64,000 bases of DNA from Chryseobacterium pennipullorum (GCF_003384725.1 NZ_QNVV01000012.1:62001-126000), one strand, 5' to 3'; positions 9,346-19,395 are shown, counted from the first letter of the stretch. Translations and numbers: made by a program. Notes: generated by a model from the letters alone, not told the origin.

Positions 9346-9804
9346 TCACAGTCTGATGACCCTGTACTGGATGTACAGATCATCATCTAGAGGCTTTAAG
9401 TGTTCTGAGTGTGCCAGTGAAACAGCAATTTTTCTGTCGTGAAACGTGGTGACAAAACCTGACATCAGATGCCAGAAACCGTCTTTGAACAATGCAATGA
9501 GCTCCGCAGAGCCTGAGGTTTCTACATTGTCCTCGTTTTCGGTATCATTTTCAGAAAGATCTGCCCTGATTTTATTGTACCGTGGGTGACTGATATTATA
9601 AACGTCATTGGCTTCATGAGTGGTAAGAAAAGCAAAGGATTCTTCGATGTCTTTCTTCTGATGAACCAGCATATCAGTGGTAAATTCAATGCCGGAAGAA
9701 GTATCTGTTGAGATATACTGCTGAATTTGCCCATAGTACCAACCTAAAACGGTAAGCAACGCAAATAATAGGCTGTACACATATTGATGAAATCTGTTCC
9801 GCAT
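9346..9804 (-). CDS. Hypothetical membrane-anchored protein
   Basis: A 152-residue protein if started at the ATG at 9804 (MRNRFHQYVYSLLF); an in-frame ATG at 9843 would add 13 residues. Only one hydrophobic segment is visible (YSLLFALLTVLGWYYG), near the N-terminus, so it is probably an inner membrane anchor or uncleaved signal. The remainder is hydrophilic, with an acidic patch SENDTENEDNVET in the middle and no motif I recognise. It is transcribed away from the NmrA-type gene at 9977 and is separated from the efflux operon by about 195 bp, so it is likely an independent unit. Function unknown. Confidence 0.6.
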   Translation of the reverse strand: MRNRFHQYVYSLLFALLTVLGWYYGQIQQYISTDTSSGIEFTTDMLVHQKKDIEESFAFLTTHEANDVYNISHPRYNKIRADLSENDTENEDNVETSGSAELIALFKDGFWHLMSGFVTTFHDRKIAVSLAHSEHLKPLDDDLYIQYRVIRL

Positions 9805-9976
9805 TCCGGAGACAAAGGTACTTAAACTTAAAAATAACTGCAACCACCTGAGATTAAAAAAGTGTTAAAATAGCCATATTTTATATATCAGGTTGATTTG
9901 GATAAGAAGAGGATAGATCCGGCTAAGTTCAACTGAGCCGGTATCCGGAATTTTACCTCAACAAAAAAATATAAAA

Positions 9977-10966
9977 ATGAATATTGTTTTAACAGGTTCC
10001 ATTGGGAACATCGGGAAGCCACTTACAGAATTGCTTGTCCATAAGGGATATTCAGTGACTGTGATCAGCAGTACTGCTGAAAGAATAAAGAAGATTGAAG
10101 ATTTAGGAGCAAAATCCGCAATAGGAAGCATGTTCGATGTGGATTTTCTGGCTCAGACTTTTAGAGGGGCTGATACAGTCTACTTAATGGAAACCATGGA
10201 GGCGGCAGGCGATATGTTTGATAAAAGCATTGATTTTATCGGAAGGATCCGTGAAATAGGACAGAATTATAAAAAAGCCATCGAAGAATCCGCGGTGAAG
10301 AATATTGTTCACTTAAGTAGCATCGGAGCCCATACGGATATAGGAACAGGAATGATTGTCTTTCATCATCATGTAGAAAACATTCTGAAAGAGTTGCCGG
10401 AGGATGTAGCGATCAGGTTTATCCGTCCGGTGGGGATTTATTTCAATATGTTTTCGTTTATCACTACGATTAAAAACACGGGATCTATCGTTTCAAATTA
10501 TGGTGGTGATCAGAAAGAACCATGGGTATCACCGGTGGATATTGCAGAGGCTGTCGCTGAAGAAATAGAAAAGTCTTTTAAAGGAAGAACGGTAAGGTAT
10601 GTGGCCAGTGATGAAGTTTCACCCAATGAAATAGCGAAGGCACTTGGTATTGCAATGGGTAAACCTGGTTTGCAATGGAAAGTAATTTCTGACAGGGATT
10701 TATTGGAAAACTGGTTGAAAATTGGGTTCAATGAGCAGGTCGCCAAAGGTTTTGTGGAAACTCAGGCAGCTCAGGGGAACGGAACCTTATATGAAGATTA
10801 TAACCGGCATAAACCTGCATTGGGAAAGGTTAAACTGGCTGATTTTGCAAAAGAATTTGCTGTGGCTTATCATAGTGATAAGTCAAAAAAATATAATGGG
10901 AAGGATAACGAAATCGTTGTCAAAACAATTTGTAATTTTATGCATTATGGAGCAGAGAATAACTAA
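9977..10966 (+). CDS. NmrA-type NAD(P)-binding oxidoreductase
   Basis: 329 residues with an N-terminal Rossmann fold (MNIVLTGSIGNIGKPLTELL, a GxxGxxG variant). Further NmrA/atypical SDR features are GSMFDVDFLAQTFRGADTVYLM, VKNIVHLSSIGA and FIRPVGIYFNMF. No classical YxxxK catalytic pair is evident, as is usual in NmrA-like members, which act as quinone/azo reductases or redox-sensing NADPH binders. The C-terminal tail of about 30 residues overlaps the start of the AraC-type regulator gene by 20 bp. That arrangement suggests the regulator controls this enzyme or is co-expressed with it. Substrate unknown. Confidence 0.85.
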   Translation: MNIVLTGSIGNIGKPLTELLVHKGYSVTVISSTAERIKKIEDLGAKSAIGSMFDVDFLAQTFRGADTVYLMETMEAAGDMFDKSIDFIGRIREIGQNYKKAIEESAVKNIVHLSSIGAHTDIGTGMIVFHHHVENILKELPEDVAIRFIRPVGIYFNMFSFITTIKNTGSIVSNYGGDQKEPWVSPVDIAEAVAEEIEKSFKGRTVRYVASDEVSPNEIAKALGIAMGKPGLQWKVISDRDLLENWLKIGFNEQVAKGFVETQAAQGNGTLYEDYNRHKPALGKVKLADFAKEFAVAYHSDKSKKYNGKDNEIVVKTICNFMHYGAENN

Positions 10967-11867
10967 AAGGATTAAAACGGTCTCTGAGTTCCACCGATCA
11001 CGGGGCCTGGCATCTCCTGAGCATCCGTTGATCAGTGTGATAGATTATAGCACTGTGAAGAGACCTCATGATATTGGTGAGGTCAACTGGATGTTGGATT
11101 TTTATCAGATCTCTTTGAAAATAGGACTCAATGGCGTCTTAAAATATGGGCAGCAGGAGTATGATTTTGAAGACGGTACTATGTTTTTCATTTCTCCAAA
11201 TCAGGTGTTCAGGATTAAAGAAGAACCTGTTCCACATGCAAAACAATCAGGATGGATGCTGTTGATCCATCCTGACTTTCTTTGGAATACCTCCCTTGCC
11301 AAAAGGATCAAACAATATGACTATTTTGATTACTCCATTACAGAAGCGTTGTTTCTTTCCAAAAAAGAAGAACAGATCATTCATGGAATTGTAAAGAATA
11401 TTCAACAGGAGTATCAGGCCTCTATTGATAAATTTAGTCAGAGCATTATTATTTCACATATAGAGACTTTACTCAACTATGCGGAGAGGTTTTATGAAAG
11501 ACAGTTCATTACGAGAAAAATCAGCAATCATACCCTTCTTGATCGTTTGGAAGATTTGCTGAACGGGTATTTTAGCAATGATCAAGCTGTTTCATACGGA
11601 TTGCCAACGGTGCAGCATATTGCCAAAGAACTTCATGTTTCGCCTAATTATCTCAGCAGGATGCTTACCCTGCTCACAGGACAGAGCACGCAACAATTCA
11701 TTCATGATAAACTGATTGAAAAAGCGAAAGAAAAACTTTCTACCACCGATTTATCAGTCAGTGAAATTGCTTATGAACTGGGTTTTGAACATCCGCAATC
11801 TTTTTCAAAGTTATTTAAAAATAAAACCCTGCTTTCTCCTATGCAATTCAGAACTTCATTTCGATAA
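10947..11867 (+). CDS. AraC-family transcriptional regulator
   Basis: 306 residues from the ATG at 10947 (MEQRITKRIKTVSEFHRSRG). Longer open frames reach further upstream but would overlap the oxidoreductase gene by more than 200 bp, so this start is preferred. The N-terminal half (about residues 20-170) looks like a cupin-type sensing domain with the turn FEDGTMFFISPNQVFRIKEE. The C-terminal 100 residues are a double helix-turn-helix: TVQHIAKELHVSPNYLSRML and then SVSEIAYELGFEHPQSFSKL with FKNKTLLSPMQFR, the canonical AraC/XylS signature. It follows and overlaps the NmrA-type gene, which it probably regulates. Confidence 0.92.
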   Translation: MEQRITKRIKTVSEFHRSRGLASPEHPLISVIDYSTVKRPHDIGEVNWMLDFYQISLKIGLNGVLKYGQQEYDFEDGTMFFISPNQVFRIKEEPVPHAKQSGWMLLIHPDFLWNTSLAKRIKQYDYFDYSITEALFLSKKEEQIIHGIVKNIQQEYQASIDKFSQSIIISHIETLLNYAERFYERQFITRKISNHTLLDRLEDLLNGYFSNDQAVSYGLPTVQHIAKELHVSPNYLSRMLTLLTGQSTQQFIHDKLIEKAKEKLSTTDLSVSEIAYELGFEHPQSFSKLFKNKTLLSPMQFRTSFR

Positions 11868-12040
11868 AAATGAGGGTACTTTAACAGTTTTATGGTAGGT
11901 TTTTTGTGGTAACAGTCGGTAATCAGAAAAAATAATTATATTTTTGATTGTAGCTTTGTTTGCCCGGTTATTTTAGATGAAATAATTTTTTAAAAGGATT
12001 GCATCCAATCCATCGTGCAGAAGGAAAGTCTATCATTACT

Positions 12041-13546
12041 ATGAAAAAAAATCTTACCTATATCTTACTTTTTGGTTTCCCGTTGTTGTGGGCCCAAAAT
12101 AAACTGACTGAACATCCGGCTTACGAACAGAACCGGATTGCGTTAGAAAATGAAAATAAAGCACTGGCGTTTGATGCCGATATCAAACTATCAGATGCTG
12201 AGAACATACTGGATAAAAAACTTTTTGCATTGCGTAAGGAGCTGATCAGTGAAACAGAAAAGCAAAAGATCCCTTTGTACAACCGGTCGTTTAACGAATT
12301 AAAACCCATGATCGAGGGCAGCAGATTGTTTAAACTGATACAGACGATGCCTAAAGGCGGGTTGCTGCATACCCACAGCGGAGGGGTAACCGATATGAAA
12401 TGGGTGATTTCGGCAGCCAGAAAGTATAAGGAGTGTTATGTTTTTGATCAGCAGGATACGCAAGAGTTTATCTATGGGCAGCTGGCATTTTTTGAAAACG
12501 GCAAAGTTCCCAAAGGATTTACCAATTTGGATAAAAAGCTGACTGCAAATCCTCAATTTGAAAAAGAACTGCTGGATCTCCTTCTTCTGAAGCGGGACAA
12601 CCTATGTTCCTATAACGACTATTGGATTGAGTTTGAAAAGCGTTTTACACGCATTAATTTGCTGTTGCCTTACCGTCCTTTTTTTAAGGAATATTACCTG
12701 AAAGGATTCCGGGATTTAGCCAAAGATAAAGTGCAGCATGTGGAGATCAGATACGTTTTTGATGAGCTGTACGATTTTCAGCATGGGAAGTATCCGGTAA
12801 AAACATCCGTTACGGATCTGCAGGATATCGTGAAAGAAATGAGAAAAACAGATCCTAACTTCAGCGTAAAGCTAATTTATTCCAGCTTCAAATTTCTGGA
12901 TCCTGAAGGGGTTGAGAAACAGCTTGAAATGGCTTTTCAGCTTAAAAAAGAATTTCCCGATATGATCTCTGGCTTTGACCTGGTGGCCGATGAAGCCGCC
13001 GGGAATAGCATTTACACATTCCGTAAAAGCTGGGAAAAGCTGAATGCGCTCAGCAAAAAGTATGGTACAGATATGCCGCTCTTCCTCCATGCCGGTGAGA
13101 GCAATTCTGTGTATAACACCAATGTCCTGGATCTTGCCTTGCTGAATAACCAGAGGATCGGTCATGGCCTCAATCTCATTTATTTCCCCAAAGCAATGGA
13201 AGCAATCAGGAAACAGAATAAGCTGGTTGAGATCAGTCCGATCAGTAACCAGGTCCTGGGGTATGTGAGTGACTTCAGAAATCACCCTGCGCGGGTTTTA
13301 CTGAATAACGGGGTACAGGGTTCCATCAACAGTGACGATCCGTCGGTGTATGGATATGAAGGACTAAGCTATGACTTTTGGGTAGCATTTGTCTATTGGG
13401 AGCTTGATGTGAAAGCACTGAAAAAACTGGTATTCAATTCTATTGCTTATTCTTCCCTGAACGAAAGCGAAAAAGCGAAAGCCATTAGTAATCTTACCGT
13501 ACAATGGGATGATTTTATTCAAAAAGCCAATCTGCAATTGCGCTGA
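12041..13546 (+). CDS. Secreted adenosine deaminase-like metalloenzyme
   Basis: The ATG at 12041 gives a clear signal peptide (MKKNLTYILLFGFPLLWAQ); a frame opening at 11999 would only add non-signal residues before it. The 501-residue protein carries the adenosine/AMP deaminase metal and catalytic motifs in order: GGLLHTHSGG (HxH zinc ligands), LFLHAGES (His ligand plus catalytic Glu), RIGHG (catalytic His) and SINSDDPSVYG (Asp pair). The long N-terminal helical region before HTHSGG resembles the secreted ADGF/ADA2 class rather than cytosolic Add. Expected role: periplasmic or extracellular conversion of adenosine to inosine for nucleoside scavenging. It stands alone, with a terminator just downstream. 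Confidence 0.88.
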   Translation: MKKNLTYILLFGFPLLWAQNKLTEHPAYEQNRIALENENKALAFDADIKLSDAENILDKKLFALRKELISETEKQKIPLYNRSFNELKPMIEGSRLFKLIQTMPKGGLLHTHSGGVTDMKWVISAARKYKECYVFDQQDTQEFIYGQLAFFENGKVPKGFTNLDKKLTANPQFEKELLDLLLLKRDNLCSYNDYWIEFEKRFTRINLLLPYRPFFKEYYLKGFRDLAKDKVQHVEIRYVFDELYDFQHGKYPVKTSVTDLQDIVKEMRKTDPNFSVKLIYSSFKFLDPEGVEKQLEMAFQLKKEFPDMISGFDLVADEAAGNSIYTFRKSWEKLNALSKKYGTDMPLFLHAGESNSVYNTNVLDLALLNNQRIGHGLNLIYFPKAMEAIRKQNKLVEISPISNQVLGYVSDFRNHPARVLLNNGVQGSINSDDPSVYGYEGLSYDFWVAFVYWELDVKALKKLVFNSIAYSSLNESEKAKAISNLTVQWDDFIQKANLQLR

Positions 13547-13569
13547 TCAGTGATTGGCCGATAGATATA

Positions 13570-13604
13570 AAAGCCGTTATCACAATTTGTGATAACGGCT
13601 TTTT
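13570..13604 (+). terminator. Bidirectional intrinsic terminator
   Basis: AAGCCGTTATCACA-ATT-TGTGATAACGGCTT is a perfect 14-bp stem followed by a T-run on the plus strand and by TTTTATA on the minus strand. It sits between the convergent adenosine deaminase gene and the ABC transporter operon and can serve both. Confidence 0.9.
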
Positions 13605-13625
13605 CTGTTTGCCCGGATAACTGTA

Positions 13626-14321
13626 TTAAATCGTTTTAAGATAAAGCTCCTGTAGCTCTTCTGCCGTAAAGGCTTTAGACTGAAGATTCTGCACCAGCTG
13701 TCCCTGTTTCATAATTCCGATATTCGAGGCCACACTTACTGCATTGAAAATATCATGGGTAGCCATGAGTATGGTTCTCCCTTCCTGTCCCAGCTGACGG
13801 ATAATTTCCGTAAACTCTGCAGTGGCAATAGGGTCCAGACCACTCGTAGGCTCGTCCAGTAAAAGGACTTTGGCATCTTTGGCCAGGGCAATCGCTATTC
13901 CTACCTTTTGGCGCATTCCCTTAGAATAGCCGCCCAAAGTTTTATGATGGGCCGCTTCCTGCAGTCCGGTATGTCTCAAAAATGCGGACAGTTCAGCTCT
14001 GGTATAATTGAATCCTGCTATTTTGGAAAAGAAATCGAGGTTTTCCATGCCGGTAAGGTTAGGGTATAAAAGCACGGTCTCCGGAATATAAGCCAGTTCT
14101 TTTTTTATTTTTTGCGGATGATCTGTCACCGATATAGTATTGATAAAAGCATCTCCGGATGTAGCTTTGATGAGTCCCAGAAGAATATTGATTGTTGTAC
14201 TTTTGCCTGCTCCGTTTTGGCCTAACAAAGCATAAATTTCTCCCTTCTCAACTTCTAAATTAAGGGATTGAAGTGCTGTGAAATCATTATATTTTTTGTG
14301 TAGATTAATGGTTTTTAACAT
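13626..14321 (-). CDS. ABC transporter ATP-binding protein
   Basis: 231 residues, a single nucleotide-binding domain of normal size. Walker A is LLGQNGAGKSTT, the ABC signature is the degenerate GYSKGMRQK, Walker B is VLLLDEPTSGLDP, and the H-loop lies in ILMATHD. It most resembles NosF/CcmA-like ATPases that drive ABC-2 type permeases. It overlaps the upstream permease gene by 7 bp and closes the operon that starts with the small His/Cys-rich secreted protein and the TonB receptor. It should energise the two permeases encoded immediately upstream; the direction is probably export, as is usual for ABC-2 systems. Confidence 0.93.
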   Translation of the reverse strand: MLKTINLHKKYNDFTALQSLNLEVEKGEIYALLGQNGAGKSTTINILLGLIKATSGDAFINTISVTDHPQKIKKELAYIPETVLLYPNLTGMENLDFFSKIAGFNYTRAELSAFLRHTGLQEAAHHKTLGGYSKGMRQKVGIAIALAKDAKVLLLDEPTSGLDPIATAEFTEIIRQLGQEGRTILMATHDIFNAVSVASNIGIMKQGQLVQNLQSKAFTAEELQELYLKTI

Positions 14322-15661
14322 AGTTTTCGGTATTTATTTTGTGAAAAAAGAAGAAGTAAAACGATGATGATCAAATACGGTAAGAAAAGCTGCAGCATAT
14401 TCAGTTTTTCAGGTTTTGCGAAATGGTCTACGGTTTGTGTGGCCCAGTTCACGGATTCTGCATTCTGACCTGAAAAGATAAGAGGATAAGAAAACAAACG
14501 TTTTCCTTCATGAAACTTTTGCAGTGCCGCACTGTATTGCAGGTGATTATCCATTCCGGTCTGAGCCAGCCGGCTCTCGGTAAGCTGAGTATGGATGTTG
14601 GGAAGAAAATAACCAAGGAAAACGGCGGCACGGTTACGCTTGTCCATTTTTTCTCTGTAAAGAAGTGCAGATTGTGAGGCTTCCGCATCTCCCATATGCT
14701 GCATGGCGTAATACCAGGTCCAGGTGAAGGTATCATTCTCTTCTACGGTAAACTTCCTGTACTGAGGATATACTTTGTAAAACTTTTCCATGGTAGGTTT
14801 CTTGGGCTCATCCCATTTGTTGTGGTAACCTTCACGCTGTTCCATAACTGCCTTAAGGGATTCCTGAACAGGATAAGACTTTTGGATCAGCAGATTACAC
14901 CCCATCGGAATAATGAAGTTCATAGCAACCCACGCAATAAGAAGGATGAGGGCATTCTGAGCAGATGATTTTCTGAACAGGATGATCCAGCGGCATAATA
15001 CAAACCAAAAGAGAATATAAAGCCACCCCGAGAGGATAAAAAGTATATAGAACTTGTCCAGAGGAATCCGGATCCAAAGTGTGGCAATGATGATCAAAAG
15101 AAGGTAGATCAGGCTTACCGCAATACCCCGTATGATTATTTTGGCATTTAGAAATCTTCCCAGATGCCCGCTTTGTACAGAAAGAAGTTTCCAGGTTCCT
15201 TTTTCTTCCTCTTCGGAGATAAGGTTATAACAGAAGGCAATAATGACCAGTGGGAAAAGAAAAATAAGGACAAAGCTAAAATCGAAATTTCCGACAGCAG
15301 CATTGGCAGGATTATAAAAATCCGAATTATAACGCTGTTCTTCCAGATTTCTTATGGTAACGCCCTGTATCGACGGATTCAGATCGCGCATACCTATATT
15401 CAGTGCTGCAAGCTTTGGCGTTTCATTCACCAGGTTGAATTTGACGTAATATAAGATCAGGCCCAGATCATCTTTGTGAAATTTTACATTGCGTGCAATG
15501 CTTTCTTTTTGAAAATTGCCGCTCTTTGCAATGATGTCTTCATTTCTGTCCAGGAATTTTTTTCCGGTATATATCGCCATAAGGCCTGCCGCCAGTAAAA
15601 ATACCAGGGCGATAAGATAGGCCTTGTTGCGGTAAAATTGTTTATATAAATAATGATTCAT
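14315..15661 (-). CDS. ABC-2 type permease (DUF3526-like), subunit 2
   Basis: 448 residues with a first membrane helix at the N-terminus (KAYLIALVFLLAAGLMAIY) and a large extracytoplasmic loop of over 100 residues. A bundle of helices follows (FDFSFVLIFLFPLVIIAFCYNL, then ISEEEEKGTWKLLSVQ, the typical intracellular coupling segment), then a second large loop and a last helix. This layout is typical of DUF3526/NosY-like ABC-2 permeases of Bacteroidota. It overlaps its neighbours by 1 bp upstream and 7 bp downstream, so it is translated as part of the operon. It pairs with the 15661-17106 product, to which it is similar in layout. Confidence 0.85.
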   Translation of the reverse strand: MNHYLYKQFYRNKAYLIALVFLLAAGLMAIYTGKKFLDRNEDIIAKSGNFQKESIARNVKFHKDDLGLILYYVKFNLVNETPKLAALNIGMRDLNPSIQGVTIRNLEEQRYNSDFYNPANAAVGNFDFSFVLIFLFPLVIIAFCYNLISEEEEKGTWKLLSVQSGHLGRFLNAKIIIRGIAVSLIYLLLIIIATLWIRIPLDKFYILFILSGWLYILFWFVLCRWIILFRKSSAQNALILLIAWVAMNFIIPMGCNLLIQKSYPVQESLKAVMEQREGYHNKWDEPKKPTMEKFYKVYPQYRKFTVEENDTFTWTWYYAMQHMGDAEASQSALLYREKMDKRNRAAVFLGYFLPNIHTQLTESRLAQTGMDNHLQYSAALQKFHEGKRLFSYPLIFSGQNAESVNWATQTVDHFAKPEKLNMLQLFLPYLIIIVLLLLFSQNKYRKLC

Positions 15662-17106
15662 TAGATAAGTTTTAGGTTTCTACTGCTTATTTCGATGATG
15701 AATACACAGGCTGCCAACCAGAACAACAGGGCTGCAGCAGATATCCACTGATTCTTCATGCTTTCGGTAAGAGAAGTATACTCATACTCGAAATCAGGGA
15801 ATTCTTTCCAGTTTTTTCCGTCGATCACAGCCGGAGGACCTCCTTTTTCCGGTTTTATATTGCTGATATACTGTATCTGCAGATCATTCAGCCGCTGTGC
15901 CATCTTGTAGCGGTATTCTTCGGCCTGTTTCTGAAACTGGATGTAAGAGAAAAAATCTGTTCCCGTTGCTGCCATAGAAAAATGTCTGATGGCCAGAGAG
16001 GGATCTATAAACCCGAACAGCTCAGAGAATTTCTGCTGCTGGTGATACTGTTCCTGTAACCTTTTCTGGTGCGAAATGTAGATCTGGGAACTGATCTTTT
16101 CGCCCTCCTTCATCACAAACCCACTGTAGTTGAAGGGCAGCTCATTGGTATTGGTTACTCCGTAGTGAAGAAGCAGAGAATCTTTAATCTTTTTGAAATG
16201 AGGATCATCCGGATTATGGCTGTCTCCCGCTTTCAGAATATCTTTTTCCAGCTGGGTTTCAAAAGCAATACGGGATGGGGTAGAGTACAGATTCTGTGCA
16301 GCAAACTGGATGCCTTTCGGAAGAAAAATTACCAGAAGAAGCCAGCATCCGATCAGGCTTACCAAAGCCGTTGCAGAAGTCCTGCTTACTGATGATATTA
16401 CCACCGCCAGGGTGCTGATAAAGAAATAATAAATCATATAAGCGGGCAGGAGAGAAAGTATTCTCAGTACAATATCGTTAAGGAGAACCGTTTCCGAAAA
16501 TGCGGCAGTAAACAAGACCACGGGTAATACAGGCAGCAGAAAGAATAATGAAAACTGCCACAATCCAAGGATCTTGCCCCAAAGAATATCCCTGTTGGAC
16601 GCCCCCTGAATGCTTAGTATTTTCAGTGTGGTGTTCTCACGCTCCTGAACAATAAGTCCGAAACCAAGAAAAAGGATGATCAACGGAACAATGCTCTGAA
16701 GAATGAATGCACTGCTGAAGGCTCCGAAACGCACCAAAGCTCCGGAACTTCCTGCCTCGGAAAGATTGGCGGTATTCTGTTTGTGGGCTTCCAGAAAAAT
16801 AACATTACCCAGATAATCATCCAGTCCGTTATCAAAAAGACTTAAAGGATGAGCGGTCCGGAACACCAGGTATCCGTAGTGGGCCATCCTGTGCGGATGC
16901 TTGTCTGGCCGGTCTTCCCAATGTTCCCGCACCTCGCTGCGGTATTCTTTGATCTGGGAAACGTTGTCTGTATATTGCATGAATCTGACCCCGATGCTCA
17001 TCATACAGAATAAGAGCACAATAACGGTGATAAGCAGGTTTTGTTTTCCTTTGATCAAATCCTGCCGGGTTTTTCTGACGATACGTCGTAAGTTTGACAT
17101 AGGCAT
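15661..17106 (-). CDS. ABC-2 type permease (DUF3526-like), subunit 1
   Basis: 481 residues; the start is either the ATG at 17106 or the in-frame ATG at 17100 (MSNLRRIVRKTRQDL). One helix follows the basic N-terminus (NLLITVIVLLFCMMSIGV), then a soluble loop, then helices with the coupling segment QERENTTLKILSIQGASNRDILWGK. A large loop and a C-terminal helix (WISAAALLFWLAACVFII) close the protein. It is organised like the next permease and probably forms a heterodimer with it. The gene lies 3 bp after the TonB receptor stop codon, which links the transporter to that receptor. Confidence 0.85.
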   Translation of the reverse strand: MPMSNLRRIVRKTRQDLIKGKQNLLITVIVLLFCMMSIGVRFMQYTDNVSQIKEYRSEVREHWEDRPDKHPHRMAHYGYLVFRTAHPLSLFDNGLDDYLGNVIFLEAHKQNTANLSEAGSSGALVRFGAFSSAFILQSIVPLIILFLGFGLIVQERENTTLKILSIQGASNRDILWGKILGLWQFSLFFLLPVLPVVLFTAAFSETVLLNDIVLRILSLLPAYMIYYFFISTLAVVISSVSRTSATALVSLIGCWLLLVIFLPKGIQFAAQNLYSTPSRIAFETQLEKDILKAGDSHNPDDPHFKKIKDSLLLHYGVTNTNELPFNYSGFVMKEGEKISSQIYISHQKRLQEQYHQQQKFSELFGFIDPSLAIRHFSMAATGTDFFSYIQFQKQAEEYRYKMAQRLNDLQIQYISNIKPEKGGPPAVIDGKNWKEFPDFEYEYTSLTESMKNQWISAAALLFWLAACVFIIEISSRNLKLI

Positions 17107-17109
17107 AGT

Positions 17110-19395
17110 TTAAAAATTATAGGTAGCAGTTAATAGATAATTTGTGGGAGCTCCCGGAAAAAGTCTGAGATAATTCTGTGCACCCACCCAATAAGACGTG
17201 TTGGTGATATTATTGACCGTAAGAGCCAGCTGCACTTTCGACTGTAAAAGAGTATAATAGACCGCAGCATCCACAGTGGTGTAAGCCGGAAGCTCAAATC
17301 CTCGGGTAAACCAGGGAACTTTAGAACTCTGGTACAGCATACCTAACCCAACTCCGAAGTCGCTCAGGAAGCTTGTTTTTGAAAAATTATAACGGGTCCA
17401 GATATTGACGGAGTTCTTAGACGTATTCTCCTTTCTTTGACCTATGAGAGTTGCGTCTGCATCGTCTACTATCCGGGCGTCAATATAACTGTATCCGGCG
17501 TAGATGTGCCATTGAGGAAGAATATAGCCTGTCACTTCAGCCTCAAAACCTCTGCTGCGGTCGGCACCACGCTGGATAAGCTGATCCGGTTCTGCAGGAT
17601 TATTGGCATTGATCAGGATATTTTTCTGATTGATCTCATATACCGCAAGACTGGCCGAAAGCATCCCGAACAAACGCCCTTTAACCCCTATTTCCTTAAG
17701 ATCAGAAGTTAAAGGTTTGAATTGGGCAGCAGATTCCGAACCGGTAAACCGCCCGGTGTTGGGCATTAATGTCACCGTATTGGACTGGGGCTGGTATCCG
17801 GTAAGATACGTTCCATAAAGGTTGATCTGATCCGTCAGGCTATAGGTGATTCCCAGTCTGTATAAAAACTTATTGTTGCTGAATGAAGATTCATCGGCTT
17901 CTTTAAAGTGGGTTGTATCTTTAAACCATTCATGACGGATCCCGGACAATACTTTGAATTTTTTCCACGTAAAAAGATGCTGAATATAGGCTGCATGAGT
18001 GGTGGTAAGTGCAGCAGGCAGCTGGGTCGTCACATTGGTCTTATACAAATCTGCTCCCTGATAATTTTGCGCTCCAGGACTTAAATCGAAAGGAGTGACG
18101 TTCGGTTTGGGTACTGTTATTCCCTTGTAGAGGATCGTTTCATAAAGTTCTGCATTGGCAGGATTATAAGAGGATGCCACAGAACCGTCTTTCATCAGAA
18201 ATCCTCTTGCAGCATTCTGCAGGCCTCCTTTTCGCTTTTCCCAGATCTGGTTATCGTACCCGATAAGAGTTTGATGTTCCACCTGCCCGGTTTTAAAGTT
18301 GAAATTAAAATAGGCATTCAGGTTGTCCGTAGCCCAGTTTTGCTTTCTCTGGACAAACTGCATCATAGCCAGGCTGGATATGGGTTTGTTTTCAATATCA
18401 GGGACGAAAGCCCCCGTAGTGCGATGCTCCTGAAGATCTTCTTTCCACAGCTGCTTCATGTAAGAGGCATTAAAGCTGATATGCTTATTAATAAGCCTGG
18501 AAAAATTTCCCATAATGATCAGCTCTCTCGTTTTAAAAAAGTCGTCAGGAGCTCCAAGATTTAAACTTTTCGGGGTGCTGTTAAGGTCGGTTTTCCCTGC
18601 TACCGCTCCAAAAATAGGCTGGCCGCGGTCCAGGTTTCCATTGAGATGATTGATGACCATCTCTACATTCAAAGAAGTTTTTTCATCCGGGATATAGGTA
18701 ATGGAAGGCGAGATCAGAAAACCACTGTTGTTAATATGATCCCTGAAAGATTTTGCATTCTGATACGCCCCATTAAAACGGTACAGTAAAGTTTTGCTCT
18801 TATTCAGAGGTCCTGTAAGGTCTGTTGTAATCCGGTAGGTATCAAAACTTCCGCCTGAGAGACTGATTTCGTGCCGTGGATCTGGTAAAGGCTTTTTAGT
18901 TACCATATTGATGGTCCCTCCGGGATCTACGCTGGACATGGTGATGCTGGCAGGACCTTTAAAAACCTCCACGCGTTCTATATTGGAGGTCATCGGCTGC
19001 AGAAAATAATACTGCCTGGTTCTCATTCCGTTGATGATCTGACCTTCTTCATTCTGGCTGATTCCCCGGATGTTGTACTGATTGTAATAGCTTGAAGGAG
19101 AAACACCGCTTATATTTTTCAATACTTCTCCCAGCTGAAAGGCCTGGCGTTCACGGATGAACTCTTTGGTAATGGTATTAAGCGTTAAGGGAAGATCCTT
19201 ATTCTTCATGGCTGTTTTAGTGGCGGCAAAAGAATAATCAGAAATATAATCTTTTGATTTTCTGCCGATGATCTCTACCGTTTGTATTGATCCTGAAGCA
19301 GAGTCTTTGCTCACCGACTGAGCATTCAGTAAAGAGGATGAAATAATAGCTCCCAAAGCAGAAAGCTGTATGGTTTTGCCGGAAATGAGGTTCAT
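17110..19395 (-). CDS. TonB-dependent siderophore receptor (FhuE/FpvA-like)
   Basis: The ATG at 19395 yields a good signal peptide (MNLISGKTIQLSALGAIISS, cleavage after LLNAQ); in-frame ATGs at 19428 and 19503 precede it without improving it. The 761-residue protein has a TonB-box region (IQTVEIIGRKSKDYI), plug motifs LKNISGVSPSSYYNQYNIRG, NIERVEVFKGPASI and DPGGTINMVTKKP, and a 22-strand-type barrel ending NYLLTATYNF. The plug pattern matches TonB-siderophore receptors for ferric hydroxamate/mixed siderophores, not SusC. It is followed at once by two ABC-2 permeases and an ATPase, an arrangement that differs from import-type FhuBCD operons. Confidence 0.93.
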   Translation of the reverse strand: MNLISGKTIQLSALGAIISSSLLNAQSVSKDSASGSIQTVEIIGRKSKDYISDYSFAATKTAMKNKDLPLTLNTITKEFIRERQAFQLGEVLKNISGVSPSSYYNQYNIRGISQNEEGQIINGMRTRQYYFLQPMTSNIERVEVFKGPASITMSSVDPGGTINMVTKKPLPDPRHEISLSGGSFDTYRITTDLTGPLNKSKTLLYRFNGAYQNAKSFRDHINNSGFLISPSITYIPDEKTSLNVEMVINHLNGNLDRGQPIFGAVAGKTDLNSTPKSLNLGAPDDFFKTRELIIMGNFSRLINKHISFNASYMKQLWKEDLQEHRTTGAFVPDIENKPISSLAMMQFVQRKQNWATDNLNAYFNFNFKTGQVEHQTLIGYDNQIWEKRKGGLQNAARGFLMKDGSVASSYNPANAELYETILYKGITVPKPNVTPFDLSPGAQNYQGADLYKTNVTTQLPAALTTTHAAYIQHLFTWKKFKVLSGIRHEWFKDTTHFKEADESSFSNNKFLYRLGITYSLTDQINLYGTYLTGYQPQSNTVTLMPNTGRFTGSESAAQFKPLTSDLKEIGVKGRLFGMLSASLAVYEINQKNILINANNPAEPDQLIQRGADRSRGFEAEVTGYILPQWHIYAGYSYIDARIVDDADATLIGQRKENTSKNSVNIWTRYNFSKTSFLSDFGVGLGMLYQSSKVPWFTRGFELPAYTTVDAAVYYTLLQSKVQLALTVNNITNTSYWVGAQNYLRLFPGAPTNYLLTATYNF